Positions 52,866-62,804 are shown, counted from the first letter of the stretch. The stretch: DNA of 64,000 bases from Sphingomonas phyllosphaerae (GCF_029623345.1 NZ_JAPYKH010000004.1:124001-188000), one strand, 5' to 3'. The notes: generated by a model from the sequence alone, not told the origin. Numbers and translations: made by a program.

Positions 52866-53647
52866 TGTTCTGCATAGCTATCGCCAACCAGAAAGGCGGA
52901 GTCGGCAAGACGACGAGCGCGATCAATGTCGCGACAGCCCTTGCCGCCTCGGGGCATCGGGTGCTGCTGATTGACCTCGACCCGCAGGGTAATGCTTCCA
53001 CTGGTCTCGGCATCGCGCAGGCCCAACGCGAGCGATCGACGTACGACGTGCTGCTAGATGATGCCGGGCTCGCGGATGCGGCAGTGCCGAGCGGCATCCC
53101 CCATCTCGATGTTATTCCCGCGACCGTCGATCTCTCAGGCGCAGAGATCGAGCTTGTCGAGTCGAGCGACCGCACCCACCGTCTTCGGCGCGCACTTGAT
53201 CGAGCGGACCCCAACTGGGACGTGATCCTCATCGACTGCCCGCCCTCTCTCGGCCTGCTTACGATCAACGCCATGGTGGCGGCTGATGCGCTCCTCGTTC
53301 CGCTCCAATGCGAGTTCTTCGCGCTTGAAGGGCTGAGCCAGCTGCTCAACACGGTGGAACGCATCCGTTCGCGCTTCAATCCGTCACTCTCGATTCTGGG
53401 TGTCGCGCTGACGATGTACGATCGGCGCAACCGGCTCACCGAGCAGGTCTCGGCAGACGTCCGTGCTGTGCTCGGAAAGGTCGTGTTCGATACGGTGATC
53501 CCACGTAACGTTCGCCTGTCGGAAGCGCCGAGCCATGGCCTGCCGGCGCTGATCTATGACCATCGCTGCAGTGGTTCCGAGGCTTATATTGCGCTGGCAC
53601 GCGAGCTGATCCAGCGCTTGCCCCGAGTGGAGAATGTAGCAGCATGA
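52865..53647 (+). CDS. parA: Chromosome partitioning protein ParA
   Basis: Deviant Walker-type ATPase that moves ParB-parS complexes to segregate the origin. 260 residues; KGGVGKTT (10-17) with the signature lysine, LIDLDPQGNAST (about 37-48) and the switch II region LIDCPPSLGLL (about 120-130). ATG at 52865 overlaps the rsmG stop; parB overlaps its stop (ATGA). Confidence 0.97.
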   Translation: MFCIAIANQKGGVGKTTSAINVATALAASGHRVLLIDLDPQGNASTGLGIAQAQRERSTYDVLLDDAGLADAAVPSGIPHLDVIPATVDLSGAEIELVESSDRTHRLRRALDRADPNWDVILIDCPPSLGLLTINAMVAADALLVPLQCEFFALEGLSQLLNTVERIRSRFNPSLSILGVALTMYDRRNRLTEQVSADVRAVLGKVVFDTVIPRNVRLSEAPSHGLPALIYDHRCSGSEAYIALARELIQRLPRVENVAA

Positions 53648-54564
53648 GTGATGCAGGAGCGCGGCGAACGCGCAATGGTCTCGGGCGTGGGTTAAACGCG
53701 CTGCTGGGTGACGTGGCGCAGGACGAGCGCGAGGCGGGCGAGGCTCCGGCGCGCGGCGCGGTGCGGATGATTCCGGTGTCGGCGATCGCGCCGCATCCCG
53801 ACCAGCCGCGCCGCCATTTCGACGAGGCAGCGCTCGACGAACTCGCCGCCTCCATCGCCGAGCGCGGCGTGATACAGCCGATCATCGTCCGCCCGCATGG
53901 TCATGACTATCAGATCGTCGCGGGTGAGCGCCGCTGGCGCGCGGCGCAGCGCGCTCGGCTCCACGAGGTGCCGGTCGTCGTTCGCGAGTATAGCGACAGC
54001 GAGACGCTCCAGATCGCCCTGCTGGAAAATATCCAGCGCGAGGACCTTAACGCGATCGAAGAGGCCCGTGCTTACCAGCGGCTGATCGACGAATTCGGCC
54101 ATACTCAGGACGCCCTCGCCCGCGCAGTGCACAAGTCGCGCAGCCACGTCGCCAATTTGCTGCGCCTGCTCGACCTTCCCGACGAGGTCCAGTCGCAGGT
54201 GGTGAGCGGCACGCTGACGATGGGGCATGCGCGCGCGATGGTCAGCGCCGATGATCCCGTCGCCCTCGCCGACCAGGTGGTGACGCAGGGTCTCTCGGTC
54301 CGCCAGACCGAGAAGCTCGCCAGCAGCGACAAGCGCGGCGGTAGCGCGGCGCCCCGCTCGGCCACCAGCGGCGCCCGGGCGATGGCGCCGGCGAGCGGCG
54401 GCAGCGCCGACCTCGCCGCGCTGGAGAACCAGCTCGCCGACCTGCTCGGGCTCAAGGTACATATCGCGTTCAACGAGGACGGACGCGGCTCGATCACGCT
54501 CGATTACAGCTCACTCGAGCAGCTCGATATGGTGTGCCAGCGTCTAAGTGGCGAGCGGATCTGA
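53644..54564 (+). CDS. parB: Chromosome partitioning protein ParB
   Basis: CTP-dependent parS-binding protein, 306 residues. The N-terminal region has the arginine-rich CTP-binding motif GERRWRAAQ (about 96-104) and ENIQREDLNAIEEA, the helix-turn-helix spans about 145-200 (TQDALARAVHKSRSHVANLLRLL), and a C-terminal dimerisation domain covers the last 50 residues after a linker rich in Gly, Ser and Ala. ATG at 53644 overlaps the parA stop. GC content is back to the level of the rest of the window from here on. Confidence 0.97.
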   Translation: MSDAGARRTRNGLGRGLNALLGDVAQDEREAGEAPARGAVRMIPVSAIAPHPDQPRRHFDEAALDELAASIAERGVIQPIIVRPHGHDYQIVAGERRWRAAQRARLHEVPVVVREYSDSETLQIALLENIQREDLNAIEEARAYQRLIDEFGHTQDALARAVHKSRSHVANLLRLLDLPDEVQSQVVSGTLTMGHARAMVSADDPVALADQVVTQGLSVRQTEKLASSDKRGGSAAPRSATSGARAMAPASGGSADLAALENQLADLLGLKVHIAFNEDGRGSITLDYSSLEQLDMVCQRLSGERI

Positions 54565-54596
54565 TCCACTGTCTGATCCGCTTCATTAGCACCCCC

Positions 54597-54695
54597 AGCC
54601 TGCTCCGGCGCATGCCGGAGGCCTAGGCGACGAACGTCGCGGTTCCGTCGCCTTAGACAACGGCGCGGGCGGAAGCAGGGTGCGGCTTAGATCGC
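54597..54695. repeat. Intergenic nested palindrome, family 1 copy B
   Basis: Between the convergent parB and holA genes. The core TGCTCCGGCGCATGCCGGAGG is a hairpin, the outer CCTGCTCCGGCG is answered by GGGCGGAAGCAGG, and the inner CCTAGGCGACG by CGTCGCCTTAG. The nested arrangement and the GCTCCGGCG core match the element at 2711-2802. Confidence 0.55.
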
Positions 54696-54752
54696 TAAGC
54701 CGCCGACCCTGCCACCCTCTACCCTCGGCCGCTGCATCGGCCCACGCCTCCG

Positions 54753-55766
54753 CTATCGCGCGACGCGTTGCGCCAGCCGCAGCAGGAACGTCTCCATGAT
54801 GACGCGTCCTGCCGGACCGGCGGCAATCACCTCGCGCTCGGTGCGCCGCGCCGCCGCGAGCGCCGCGGCGAGCGCCGGCGCGCGCCAGCGCCGCAGCGCA
54901 GCCGCGGTGCTCGCCTCCTCGCGCCAGAAGACACGGTGACGCTTCATCACCTGGTCCACACCCTCGCCCGAATCGATCGCGGCGCGCATGTCGGCGAGTG
55001 ACAGCAGCCGCCGCCCAAGCGCACGCAGCAGCGGTATCGGAGAGCTGTCCGCCCCTGCCATCCGCCGCAGCGCCTCGACCAGCGCGGGCACGTCCCCGCC
55101 CGCGGCAGCGAGCACCACGTCGCCAATCTCCCCTTCAGCGATATCGGCACCGATCGCATCGAGCGCCTCCTCGTCGGCGTCAGCCGGACGATCCGGCGCA
55201 GCGTCAAGGTAAAGCGCCAGCTTTTCGATCTCGCGCGCCATCACCGCGCGGTCACCGTCGCTCGCTCGGACGATGCGCTGCACGGCGGTGGGCGCGATCC
55301 GCAAGCCCTCGGCCCGGCCCAGCTCGGCCACGACCGCGGCGGCGTCGCGCGCGTTGGGAGGATAACAGGCGAAGGCGAGCGCGCGATCCGAGTCGACCGC
55401 TGCCTTGACCAGCTTGCCGGTGGCTTTGACCGACGGTGCGATCACCACGACGGGGTTGCCCGCCCGCGCTAAATCGAGCAACGCTATGACCGCCTCCAGC
55501 GCCTCCTCGCCCGCGCTGGTGACGCGGATGTAGCGGCTCTCGCCGAACAACGAGATCGCCGCCGCCTCGTCGCTGAGGCGCGCCGGATCGCTACGCAGCG
55601 TTGCTCCGTCGAGATCGACGCGCTCAACGGCCTGCCCCAACGCGCGCCCGAGCCGCGCCGCATGCGCCTGCGCGGTCGCTTCGTCGGGGCCGTGGAGTAG
55701 ATAGAGGCGGAGGTCCGCCGGCGGCCGGTCGAGCGCGGCGATGAGCCGCGCCTCGCTCGCCTTCAT
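54753..55766 (-). CDS. holA: DNA polymerase III subunit delta
   Basis: Clamp-loader wrench subunit that opens the beta clamp. 337 residues in the AAA+-like HolA fold: N-terminal LRLYLLHGPDEATAQAHAARL (about 20-40), central SLFGESRYIRVTSAG, and VQRIVRASDGDRAVMAREIEKLALY near 185-209; the C-terminal collar domain includes FWREEASTAAALRRW. Start ATG at 55766 overlaps the lptE stop. Expressed in a leuS-lptE-holA operon, the classic order in alphaproteobacteria. Confidence 0.92.
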   Translation of the reverse strand: MKASEARLIAALDRPPADLRLYLLHGPDEATAQAHAARLGRALGQAVERVDLDGATLRSDPARLSDEAAAISLFGESRYIRVTSAGEEALEAVIALLDLARAGNPVVVIAPSVKATGKLVKAAVDSDRALAFACYPPNARDAAAVVAELGRAEGLRIAPTAVQRIVRASDGDRAVMAREIEKLALYLDAAPDRPADADEEALDAIGADIAEGEIGDVVLAAAGGDVPALVEALRRMAGADSSPIPLLRALGRRLLSLADMRAAIDSGEGVDQVMKRHRVFWREEASTAAALRRWRAPALAAALAAARRTEREVIAAGPAGRVIMETFLLRLAQRVAR

Positions 55767-56293
55767 GGTGGCGAGGGCTGCGTCCGCCGCGCGTAGAGCG
55801 CCAGCCGCGCCACGATCTGATCCGCCACCGTCTCGGACAGCCGCTCCAGCGCAGTGTTCTCGGCCGCGATCGTGGCATATTCCGAACCGACCACGTCGAT
55901 CCCCGCGTCCGACCCCGCCGTCGCGTCGACCACCACCGTGCCCTGCGCAGCGTCGATCAGCTGATAGCGCGCGCGCAAGGTCCGTCGCTCGCGCGCGATC
56001 GAGTCGTCGGTCCGCGTGCCGAGACCGACGATATCGTCGTCGAGACGCACGGTGAGCCGGTATTTTGCGGCGCCGCCCCCCTGCCCCATCGCCCCGAGCC
56101 GGTCGCGCAGCGCGTTGGCCATGAGCCAGCCCGATCTGCCTTGGATCGGCGCGACGTCGACGCTGCCCAATGTCGCGGCGACCGCGCCGCCGGTGCCGCC
56201 GGCGTAAAGCGGCTTGAGCCCGCAACCCGAGACCGCGAGCGCCAGCGGCACCAGCACGGCGGCCAGGGAGCGACGAGACAGCGCGGGCGTCAT
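55763..56293 (-). CDS. lptE: LPS assembly lipoprotein LptE
   Basis: Outer-membrane lipoprotein that plugs LptD for lipopolysaccharide insertion. 176 residues with lipobox ending at Cys24 (AVSGC) and the family's GLKPLYAGG directly after it. Position between leuS and holA, with 4-base overlaps on both sides, is diagnostic for this diverged family. Confidence 0.9.
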   Translation of the reverse strand: MTPALSRRSLAAVLVPLALAVSGCGLKPLYAGGTGGAVAATLGSVDVAPIQGRSGWLMANALRDRLGAMGQGGGAAKYRLTVRLDDDIVGLGTRTDDSIARERRTLRARYQLIDAAQGTVVVDATAGSDAGIDVVGSEYATIAAENTALERLSETVADQIVARLALYARRTQPSPP

Positions 56294-58794
56294 GCGACGA
56301 TGTTGACCAGCCGGTCGGGCACCACGATCACCTTGCGCGGCGAGCGGCCCTCGAGCTGCCGCACGACCTTCTCGTTGGCGAGCGCGGCCGCCTCGACCGC
56401 GTCGCGCGCCAGCCCCTTGGGCAGCGTCAGCGTGTCGCGCAGCTTGCCGTTGATCTGGATCGCCACGGTTACCTCGTCCTCGACCAGCAACCCTTCGTCG
56501 ACCGCGGGCCACGGCGCGTCGGCGACCAGCCCGGTACCTCCGAGCATTGCCCAAGCCTCCTCGGCGATATGCGGCACCATCGGGGAGACCAGTGAAACCA
56601 GGGTGCGCACCGCAGCGTCACGCGAAGCCGACGGCGGTGCCTTCTCTACCGCGTTGACCAACTCGTACAGCTTGGCCACCGCCTTGTTGAACGACAGCGC
56701 CTCGACATCCGCAGCGACGCCCGCGATCGTCTGGTGGAGCTTGCGGTCGAGCGCAGCGTCCGCGCCCTCGCCGGGCGCCTCGCCCGCGCCGAGCGCGTCG
56801 AACAGCCGCCACAGCCGCTGGACGAAACGCCACGCGCCCTCGATGCCGTTCTCGCTCCACTCCAGGTCGCGCTCGGGCGGCGAGTCGGAGAGCATGAACC
56901 AGCGCACCGCGTCCGCGCCATATTGATCCACGATCGGCGCCGGATCGACCGTGTTCTTCTTCGACTTGGACATCTTCTCGACGCGGCCGACCGTCACCGG
57001 CGTGCCCGTGGCGAGCTCCACGCCGCCGCCGATCTCCTCGGGCGCGAGCCAGCGGCCGTCCGCGGCCTTGTAGGTCTCGTGCGTCACCATGCCCTGAGTG
57101 AACAGGCCGGTGAACGGCTCGGCCAGGTCGATCAGCCCGACATGGCGCAACGCGCGCGTCCAGAAGCGCGCGTAGAGCAGGTGGAGGATCGCATGCTCCA
57201 CCCCGCCGATATATTGCCCCACCGGCAGCCAGCGCTCGGCCTGCTCGCGGTCGAACGGACGATCCTCGGGCTGGCTGGCGAAACGGATGAAATACCAGGA
57301 CGAGTCCGCGAAGGTATCGAGCGTGTCGGTGTCGCGCAGCGCCTCGCCGCCGCATTGCGGACAAGCGACGTGCTTCCACGTCGGGTGACGCTCAAGCGGA
57401 TTGCCGGGCACGTCGAAGCTGACGTCTTCGGGCAGCGCCACCGGCAATTGCTCGCGCGGCACCGCCACTTCGCCGCAGGCGGCACAGTGGATGATCGGGA
57501 TCGGCGTGCCCCAGTAGCGCTGGCGGCTGACGCCCCAGTCGCGCAGGCGGTAAACGGTGGAGCCCTGGCCCCAGCCCTCCCGCTCGGCACGCTCGATCAC
57601 GACGCGCTTGGCCTCCTCGACCGCGAGCCCGTCAAGGAAGTGCGAGTTCACCAAATTACCCGGCCCGGTATAGGCCTCGGTACCGTCGAAGGCGGGGTCG
57701 GTGCGCTCGCCATCGGCGACGACGCGGCGGATCGGCAGCGCATATTTGCTGGCGAACTCGAAGTCGCGCTGGTCGTGCGCGGGGACGCCGAACACCGCGC
57801 CGGTGCCGTAGTCCATCAGCACGAAATTGGCGATGTACACCGGCAGGTCGCCCGCGCCGAGCGGGTGCGCCGCGGTGAGTCCGGTGTCGTAGCCGAGCTT
57901 CTCCTGCGTCTCGAGCTCGGCCGCGGTGGTGCCGCCCTGCTTGCAGCGCTCGATGAAGGCCGCCGCTGCCGGATCACGCGCGGCGAGCGCCTGCGCGATC
58001 GGATGGTCCGCCGCGACCGCGACGAAACTGGCGCCGAAGATCGTGTCGGGGCGCGTGGTGAATACCTCGACGCTGTCGCCGTCGCTAAGCGCGAAGCGGA
58101 ACTGCAGCCCCTGGCTCTTGCCGATCCAATTCTCCTGCATCAGCCGGACCTTGTCGGGCCAATGCTCGAGCGAACCGAGGCCCTCGAGCAGCTCGTCGGC
58201 GAAGCGCGTGATGCGCAGGAACCATTGCGACAGCTTGCGCTTCTCGACCAGCGCACCCGAGCGCCAGCCGCGCCCGTCGATCACCTGCTCGTTGGCAAGC
58301 ACGGTCATGTCGACCGGGTCCCAGTTGACCGCCGATTCCTTGCGATAGACCAGTCCGGCGCGGTAGAAGTCGAGGAACAGCGCCTGTTCGTGGCCGTAAT
58401 AGCTCGGGTCGCAGGTGGCGAGTTCGCGCGACCAGTCCAGCGCGAAGCCGAGCCGCTTGAGCTGCGCCTTCATCGCCGCGATGTTCTGGCGGGTCCACTC
58501 GCCGGGATGGACCTTCTTCTCCATCGCCGCATTCTCGGCGGGCATGCCGAACGCGTCCCACCCCATCGGGTGAAGCACCTCATGCCCGGTCATCCGCCGG
58601 AAGCGCGCGAGCACGTCGCCCATCGTATAGTTGCGGACGTGCCCCATGTGGATCTTCCCCGAGGGATAGGGGAACATCTCGAGCACGTAGCTGCGCGGCT
58701 TGGGGCTGTCGTCGCGCGCCGCGAAGGTCTGCGACTCGTCCCACACCTGCTGCCAGTGGGTGTCGGCCTTGAGCGCGTTGAAGCGTGACGCCAT
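56290..58794 (-). CDS. leuS: Leucyl-tRNA synthetase
   Basis: Class Ia synthetase of 834 residues, charging tRNA-Leu. The HIGH motif appears as HMGH (49-52) in [16 protein letters not shown]; the editing (CP1) domain is inserted at about 225-420 ([20 protein letters not shown]); the zinc-like domain has [10 protein letters not shown] and CPQCGGEAL; the KMSKS loop is [14 protein letters not shown] near 600. C-terminal anticodon-binding domain complete. Its stop overlaps the lptE start. A tRNA-Leu gene is elsewhere in the window, at 37130. Confidence 0.98.
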   Translation of the reverse strand: MASRFNALKADTHWQQVWDESQTFAARDDSPKPRSYVLEMFPYPSGKIHMGHVRNYTMGDVLARFRRMTGHEVLHPMGWDAFGMPAENAAMEKKVHPGEWTRQNIAAMKAQLKRLGFALDWSRELATCDPSYYGHEQALFLDFYRAGLVYRKESAVNWDPVDMTVLANEQVIDGRGWRSGALVEKRKLSQWFLRITRFADELLEGLGSLEHWPDKVRLMQENWIGKSQGLQFRFALSDGDSVEVFTTRPDTIFGASFVAVAADHPIAQALAARDPAAAAFIERCKQGGTTAAELETQEKLGYDTGLTAAHPLGAGDLPVYIANFVLMDYGTGAVFGVPAHDQRDFEFASKYALPIRRVVADGERTDPAFDGTEAYTGPGNLVNSHFLDGLAVEEAKRVVIERAEREGWGQGSTVYRLRDWGVSRQRYWGTPIPIIHCAACGEVAVPREQLPVALPEDVSFDVPGNPLERHPTWKHVACPQCGGEALRDTDTLDTFADSSWYFIRFASQPEDRPFDREQAERWLPVGQYIGGVEHAILHLLYARFWTRALRHVGLIDLAEPFTGLFTQGMVTHETYKAADGRWLAPEEIGGGVELATGTPVTVGRVEKMSKSKKNTVDPAPIVDQYGADAVRWFMLSDSPPERDLEWSENGIEGAWRFVQRLWRLFDALGAGEAPGEGADAALDRKLHQTIAGVAADVEALSFNKAVAKLYELVNAVEKAPPSASRDAAVRTLVSLVSPMVPHIAEEAWAMLGGTGLVADAPWPAVDEGLLVEDEVTVAIQINGKLRDTLTLPKGLARDAVEAAALANEKVVRQLEGRSPRKVIVVPDRLVNIVA

Positions 58795-58808
58795 CGGCTG
58801 GGTGCGCC

Positions 58809-59243
58809 TCAGCCGGTGATCGCGCCGCGGCGCAGGTCACGCGCGCGGGTGAGGATGATGTCCTCGAGCTTCTGCGTCGTCGCGGCCTCGACCGGCGCGG
58901 CGATCCACTGCCCGCCGCGGCTGATCTCGCGCAGCGCGGCGACGCGGACGGCGTCGGCGCGCAGGTCCTGGTCGAGGATCGAGACGGTTACCTTCATCCG
59001 CTCGGTCGGCACCTGCGGATTGACGTACCAGTCGGTGACGATGACGCCGCCATTGGAATCGGTCTGCAGCAGCGGCATGAAGCTGAGCGTGTCGAGCGAA
59101 GCGCGCCACAGATAGCTGTTGACGCCGATCGTGGTGACCTTGGAGGCGGCGAGGTCACCCTCGGGGCGCGCCGCCTTGCCGCCGCAGGCGGACAGGGCAA
59201 AAGCGGCGAACAGGCCAACCGCGAGGCGCGAGGGGCGGAGCAT
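58809..59243 (-). CDS. DUF3576 lipoprotein
   Basis: A 144-residue lipoprotein (lipobox FALSACGG) of the DUF3576 family, which lies next to leuS across alphaproteobacteria. Core motifs are [20 protein letters not shown] (about 37-56) and [12 protein letters not shown]. Function unknown; the conserved neighbourhood with lptE suggests an envelope role. Start ATG at 59243 has AAGGA upstream; a TTG two codons earlier is possible. It ends 14 bases before leuS. Confidence 0.88.
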   Translation of the reverse strand: MLRPSRLAVGLFAAFALSACGGKAARPEGDLAASKVTTIGVNSYLWRASLDTLSFMPLLQTDSNGGVIVTDWYVNPQVPTERMKVTVSILDQDLRADAVRVAALREISRGGQWIAAPVEAATTQKLEDIILTRARDLRRGAITG

Positions 59244-59450
59244 CGGCAAGGTCCTTCAGGGCGAAAACGGGGTGTCGCGCCTGCTCTACCCGCCGCCCTG
59301 TCGCCGGGCAAGCGCGCCTCATTGTGGACATAGTGCAACAGAGTTTCCGAAAAGAGCCAGCGCCCCGATGGACAAGGAACGGATTCCTGTTACGCCCGCT
59401 CCAGAGGCCGGCGTGCAGACTCGCCGGGCATAAGGGGGACGGACAAGATC

Positions 59451-60164
59451 GTGGCCGCAGGTCGCCACATCGCAGCATGTGTCTCGGGGGCCACATTGGT
59501 CGCCGCGGTCCTGGCTGTCCCCGCGCTGGGCGCGCCCGACGCGGCGCCCAGGTCGGCGCGTCGCGACGCCGGGCTGCCGCGACTCGCGGGATCGTTCACA
59601 CCTTCGGCCGCCGATCCCAAGCTGGCGGCGCTGTTCGCACGCGGCGGGCTCGACGCGAGCGGCTTCCGCTTCACCCCGTCCGAGTCGCGCAGCGGCAATC
59701 GCGCGGTCACCGTGGCGGTGCGCGCGCGCTCGTCGGCGACAGCGCGCGACGAGGCGCGGCTGGCCTCGGCCACGCCCACGACGGTCGGCGTCGCGCCGAT
59801 CGCGTACAATCTGGGTGTCGCGGTCGGCTGGAAGCGCTTCGCCGTCTCTGGTGACCTCGCCAAGGTCGATCTCGGCGCGTTGCCGGGTGGACGCGAGGCC
59901 GCCGACGTGGCGCTCAGCTATTCGGCGAGCAAGTGGACCGGCCGCGTCAGCGCGAGCAGCGATCGCGCGCTACCGGGTGTCGCGCGTGCCGTGGCCGAGC
60001 CGCAGTCCTATTCGCTCGACGTCGGCGGCAGCTATTCGCTTACCCGCAACCTCGACCTGACCGCGGGCATGCGGCTGAAGAGCGAGCGCGACCGGCTGAC
60101 CCGGATCGACGACGAGCGCCGCGACAGCCAGGCGGTGTACGTAGGGACGGCGTTCCGGTTCTGA
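59451..60164 (+). CDS. Predicted outer-membrane beta-barrel protein
   Basis: A 237-residue exported protein. Signal peptide at about 1-27 (ATLVAAVLAVPALGA). The C-terminal half has alternating hydrophobic strands separated by turns (VAYNLGVAVGWKRFAVSGD, ADVALSYSASKWTGRVSAS, YSLDVGGSYSLTRNLDLTAGMR) and ends in FRF, the terminal aromatic of outer-membrane barrels. No closer family is recognised. Start GTG at 59451. A strong hairpin (60207-60238) follows it. Confidence 0.7.
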   Translation: MAAGRHIAACVSGATLVAAVLAVPALGAPDAAPRSARRDAGLPRLAGSFTPSAADPKLAALFARGGLDASGFRFTPSESRSGNRAVTVAVRARSSATARDEARLASATPTTVGVAPIAYNLGVAVGWKRFAVSGDLAKVDLGALPGGREAADVALSYSASKWTGRVSASSDRALPGVARAVAEPQSYSLDVGGSYSLTRNLDLTAGMRLKSERDRLTRIDDERRDSQAVYVGTAFRF

Positions 60165-60206
60165 GGACGAAGGTGTTCGTCGTCACTGTAGCGTCGATTA
60201 TCGTGG

Positions 60207-60238
60207 ATCTCGTCAGACCTCACAGTCGCTGACGAGAT
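60207..60238 (+). terminator. Perfect 10-bp inverted repeat after the beta-barrel gene
   Basis: ATCTCGTCAG (60207-60216) and CTGACGAGAT (60229-60238) are perfect inverted copies around a 12-base loop, 43 bases past the stop at 60164. No T-run follows. Probable terminator without U-tail, or a protein site between convergent genes. Confidence 0.45.
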
Positions 60239-60383
60239 ACGAGGAACGCGAGTGACGGCTGACCGGCGCCCCGCTGCTCACAGCAAGCATGGACGATGCT
60301 GATCAGGCGCATAGACTCAAGCGCTGGGCGCGCGATCCGCCCCGCGCTGCCGGCGCCGCATGACGCGGACGCCGGCACCGGTC

Positions 60384-60674
60384 TCAATGGCTCGTCTTGA
60401 CCACCGTCTTGTGATCGCCGTTCGAGCTCACCGCGGTCTCCCGCACGACCTTGGTGGTCTCCGTCTTGTGGCCGACCTTCACACCCAAAATCTTCTTCGG
60501 CCGGTGCGTCTTGCGCTTGCTCGTCTCGGTGACCCGGGTGGTAGTGGTGGCGGTGCCGTCATGGACGCGCGTGTCGTGGTCGACCTTCGTCTCATGCGTG
60601 GTCTGAGCGACCACCGGCGCGGCGACGAGGAGCGTGGCGGCACTCAACGCGGCGGCGACATGCTTGATCTTCAT
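60384..60674 (-). CDS. Small secreted Thr/Lys-rich protein
   Basis: A 96-residue protein with a clear signal peptide (MKIKHVAAALSAATLLVAAPVVAQ) and a mature part of about 72 residues dominated by threonine, lysine and histidine (THETKVDHDTRVHDG, TTTTRVTETSKRKTHRPKK). No cysteine in the mature part and no recognised family. The ATG at 60674 follows AAGGAAGGA, a strong ribosome-binding site, which supports a real gene. Confidence 0.68.
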   Translation of the reverse strand: MKIKHVAAALSAATLLVAAPVVAQTTHETKVDHDTRVHDGTATTTTRVTETSKRKTHRPKKILGVKVGHKTETTKVVRETAVSSNGDHKTVVKTSH

Positions 60675-60840
60675 GACGATCCTTCCTTCCCCGCGGCGCG
60701 GCGCCCGACGCGCCTCCGCGGCCGCCTGATAACTCGCGCAGCCGGGCGGTGGTTCATCGATCGGCGCTGGAATGGCGCGTCCACGCGATCCGGCCGCGGC
60801 GCCGCGGTGTCCGGACTTCGAACGTCGGCATGGAGGAAGC

Positions 60841-60914
60841 TGGATGCCCCGCGTGGATTCGAACCACGATTGACGGAGTCAGAGTCCGTAGTCTTGCCGT
60901 TAGACGACGGGGCA
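60841..60914 (-). tRNA. tRNA-Gln(CTG)
   Basis: A 74-base tRNA on the minus strand, CCA encoded at 60841-60843. The acceptor TGCCCCG (from 60914 downward) pairs with CGGGGCA; the D arm is GTCGTCTAACGGCAAGACTA, the anticodon loop CTCTGAC gives CTG, and the T arm carries GGTTCGAATCC. Start with U1 and the whole sequence are typical of bacterial tRNA-Gln. Confidence 0.96.
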
Positions 60915-61063
60915 ACAGGGGGGCGCAACTAGAAGGCGTGGGGACCCCTGTCAATGGCCGCCTTGCCGCTCATCGCCACAGCGTGTAGCGTTACCACCAA
61001 GCACCGGGTGATCGCGCGTCGCGCGCGGGTCGCGTCCGGAAGAAATGAGAAAGTCTGACGGCA

Positions 61064-62101
61064 ATGGTGGACTTCCCCGCCCAATTGCCGCGCCGGCAGG
61101 AAGACGACCCTGCCCGTTCGGCCCGACCCCAGCCGCGCCCCGCGCGCGGCGGCGCGCGGCATTATGCCGCGCTCGATCTCGGCACCAACAATTGCCGGCT
61201 GCTGATCGCGCGGCCGCACGGCGACGGCTTCGCGGTCGTCGACGCCTTCTCGCGCATCGTCCGGCTCGGCGAGGGGCTGGCACATAACGGTGCGCTGTCC
61301 GACGCCGCGATCGAGCGCACCATCGCGGCGCTGCGCGTCTGCGCCGACAAATTGCGTCGCCGCAACGTCACGCTGGCGCGCTCGGTCGCGACCGAGGCGT
61401 GCCGCCGCGCCAGCAACGGCACCGATTTCATCGCCCGCGTCCGCGCCGAGACCGGCATCCACCTCGACATCATCTCGGCGGAGGAGGAGGCGCGACTCGC
61501 GGTGCTCGGCTGCCACGCCCTGCTCGAGCCCGGCACCGGCCCGGCTTTGGTGTTCGACATCGGCGGCGGCTCGACCGAGCTGGTATTGATCGACGCCGAC
61601 ACCACCGTGCCGGTGGTGCGCGACTGGCATTCCGCGCCCTGGGGCGTCGTCTCGCTCACCGAGAGCGCAGGCGGCGGCGCCACCGCGGAGGAGCGCGAGC
61701 GGGCCTATAAACGGATGCGCGCGCTGGTGGCGGAGAGCTTCGCGCCCTTCGCCGCACGGCTGCCGCGACCGGCGACGCCGCCGCGGCTGCTCGGCACCTC
61801 GGGCACGGTGACGACGCTGGCGAGCGTGCATCTCGGGCTCGAGCGCTACGACCGCTCGCAGGTCGACGGGTTGATCGCACCCGCCGCGGCGATGCGCCAG
61901 ATCAGCCAGGAGCTGGCGGCGATGTCGCTCGGCGAGCGCGCGCAGCTGCCCTGTATCGGCCGCGAGCGCGCCGACCTCGTGGTGGCAGGCTGCGCCATCC
62001 TGGAGGGTATCCTCGACCTGTGGCCGGCGGAGCGGCTCGGCGTCGCTGACCGCGGCATCCGCGAGGGCATCCTGCGCCGACTGATGGAGACCGAGGCGTG
62101 A
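61064..62101 (+). CDS. Ppx/GppA family phosphatase
   Basis: Exopolyphosphatase/guanosine pentaphosphate phosphatase family, 345 residues, acting on polyphosphate or pppGpp. The actin-like ATPase fold is marked by YAALDLGTNNCRLLIARP (about 29-46) and ALVFDIGGGSTELVLID (about 164-180), with LGTSGTVTTLASV near 245. The C-terminal domain of the longer enzymes is absent, as in many alphaproteobacterial homologues. rlmE starts 25 bases downstream in the same direction, a common pairing. Confidence 0.92.
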   Translation: MVDFPAQLPRRQEDDPARSARPQPRPARGGARHYAALDLGTNNCRLLIARPHGDGFAVVDAFSRIVRLGEGLAHNGALSDAAIERTIAALRVCADKLRRRNVTLARSVATEACRRASNGTDFIARVRAETGIHLDIISAEEEARLAVLGCHALLEPGTGPALVFDIGGGSTELVLIDADTTVPVVRDWHSAPWGVVSLTESAGGGATAEERERAYKRMRALVAESFAPFAARLPRPATPPRLLGTSGTVTTLASVHLGLERYDRSQVDGLIAPAAAMRQISQELAAMSLGERAQLPCIGRERADLVVAGCAILEGILDLWPAERLGVADRGIREGILRRLMETEA

Positions 62102-62126
62102 CTCACGTGACGGGACCTAGCGACGC

Positions 62127-62804
62127 GTGAGGGGGACCGGGGCGGGACGCCAACGCGTCAAGACCGCGCGCAACCGCAGCGCGCAATCCACTCGCTGGCT
62201 CGAGCGCCAGCTCAACGACCCTTATGTCCGCCGCGCCAAGGCCGAGGGGTATCGCAGCCGCGCGGCGTACAAGCTGATCGAGCTGGACGAGCGCTTCGGG
62301 CTGCTCAAGGGTGTCAAGCGTGTGGTCGATCTCGGGATCGCGCCGGGCGGGTGGAGCCAGGTGGTACGGCGCCAGGCGCCGGGCGCCGCGGTGGTCGGGA
62401 TCGACCTGCTGCCGGTCGACCCGATCGACGGCGTCACCATCTTCGAGATGGACTTCATGGACGACGCCGCGCCGGGTGAGCTGATGGCGGCGCTGGGCGG
62501 CGCGCCCGACCTGGTGCTGTCCGACATGGCGGCCAACACCGTGGGGCATCCGCAGACCGATGCGCTGCGCACCATGGCGCTGGTGGAGACCGCCCTCGCC
62601 TTCGCGGTCGACGTGCTGCGCCCGGGCGGTACCTTCGTCGCCAAGGTGTTCGCGGGCGGTGCCGACTCGGCGTTGGTGGCGGAAATGAAGCGCAACTTCA
62701 CCGCGGTGAAACACGCCAAGCCGCCCGCGAGCCGCAAGGGCTCGGTGGAGTGGTTCGTGGTGGCGCAGGGTTTCAAAGGGCGCGGCGAGCCGGCGGAGGG
62801 GTGA
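62127..62804 (+). CDS. rlmE: 23S rRNA (uridine-2552-2'-O)-methyltransferase RlmE
   Basis: FtsJ/RrmJ methyltransferase, 225 residues, adding the 2'-O-methyl group to U2552 of 23S rRNA. The K-D-K-E tetrad is visible: K in SRAAYKLIELDERF, D in LVLSDMAANTVGH, K in GGTFVAKVFAG and E in KGSVEWFVVAQG; SAM motif VVDLGIAPGGWSQV. Start is GTG at 62127. N-terminal 20 residues are basic, suitable for RNA contact. Confidence 0.94.
   Translation: MRGTGAGRQRVKTARNRSAQSTRWLERQLNDPYVRRAKAEGYRSRAAYKLIELDERFGLLKGVKRVVDLGIAPGGWSQVVRRQAPGAAVVGIDLLPVDPIDGVTIFEMDFMDDAAPGELMAALGGAPDLVLSDMAANTVGHPQTDALRTMALVETALAFAVDVLRPGGTFVAKVFAGGADSALVAEMKRNFTAVKHAKPPASRKGSVEWFVVAQGFKGRGEPAEG

Noticed and set aside
49263..53640. 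Horizontal transfer as the cause of lower GC
   Set aside because: The genes are core, in their conserved order, and junctions overlap as in relatives; no mobile element flanks them.
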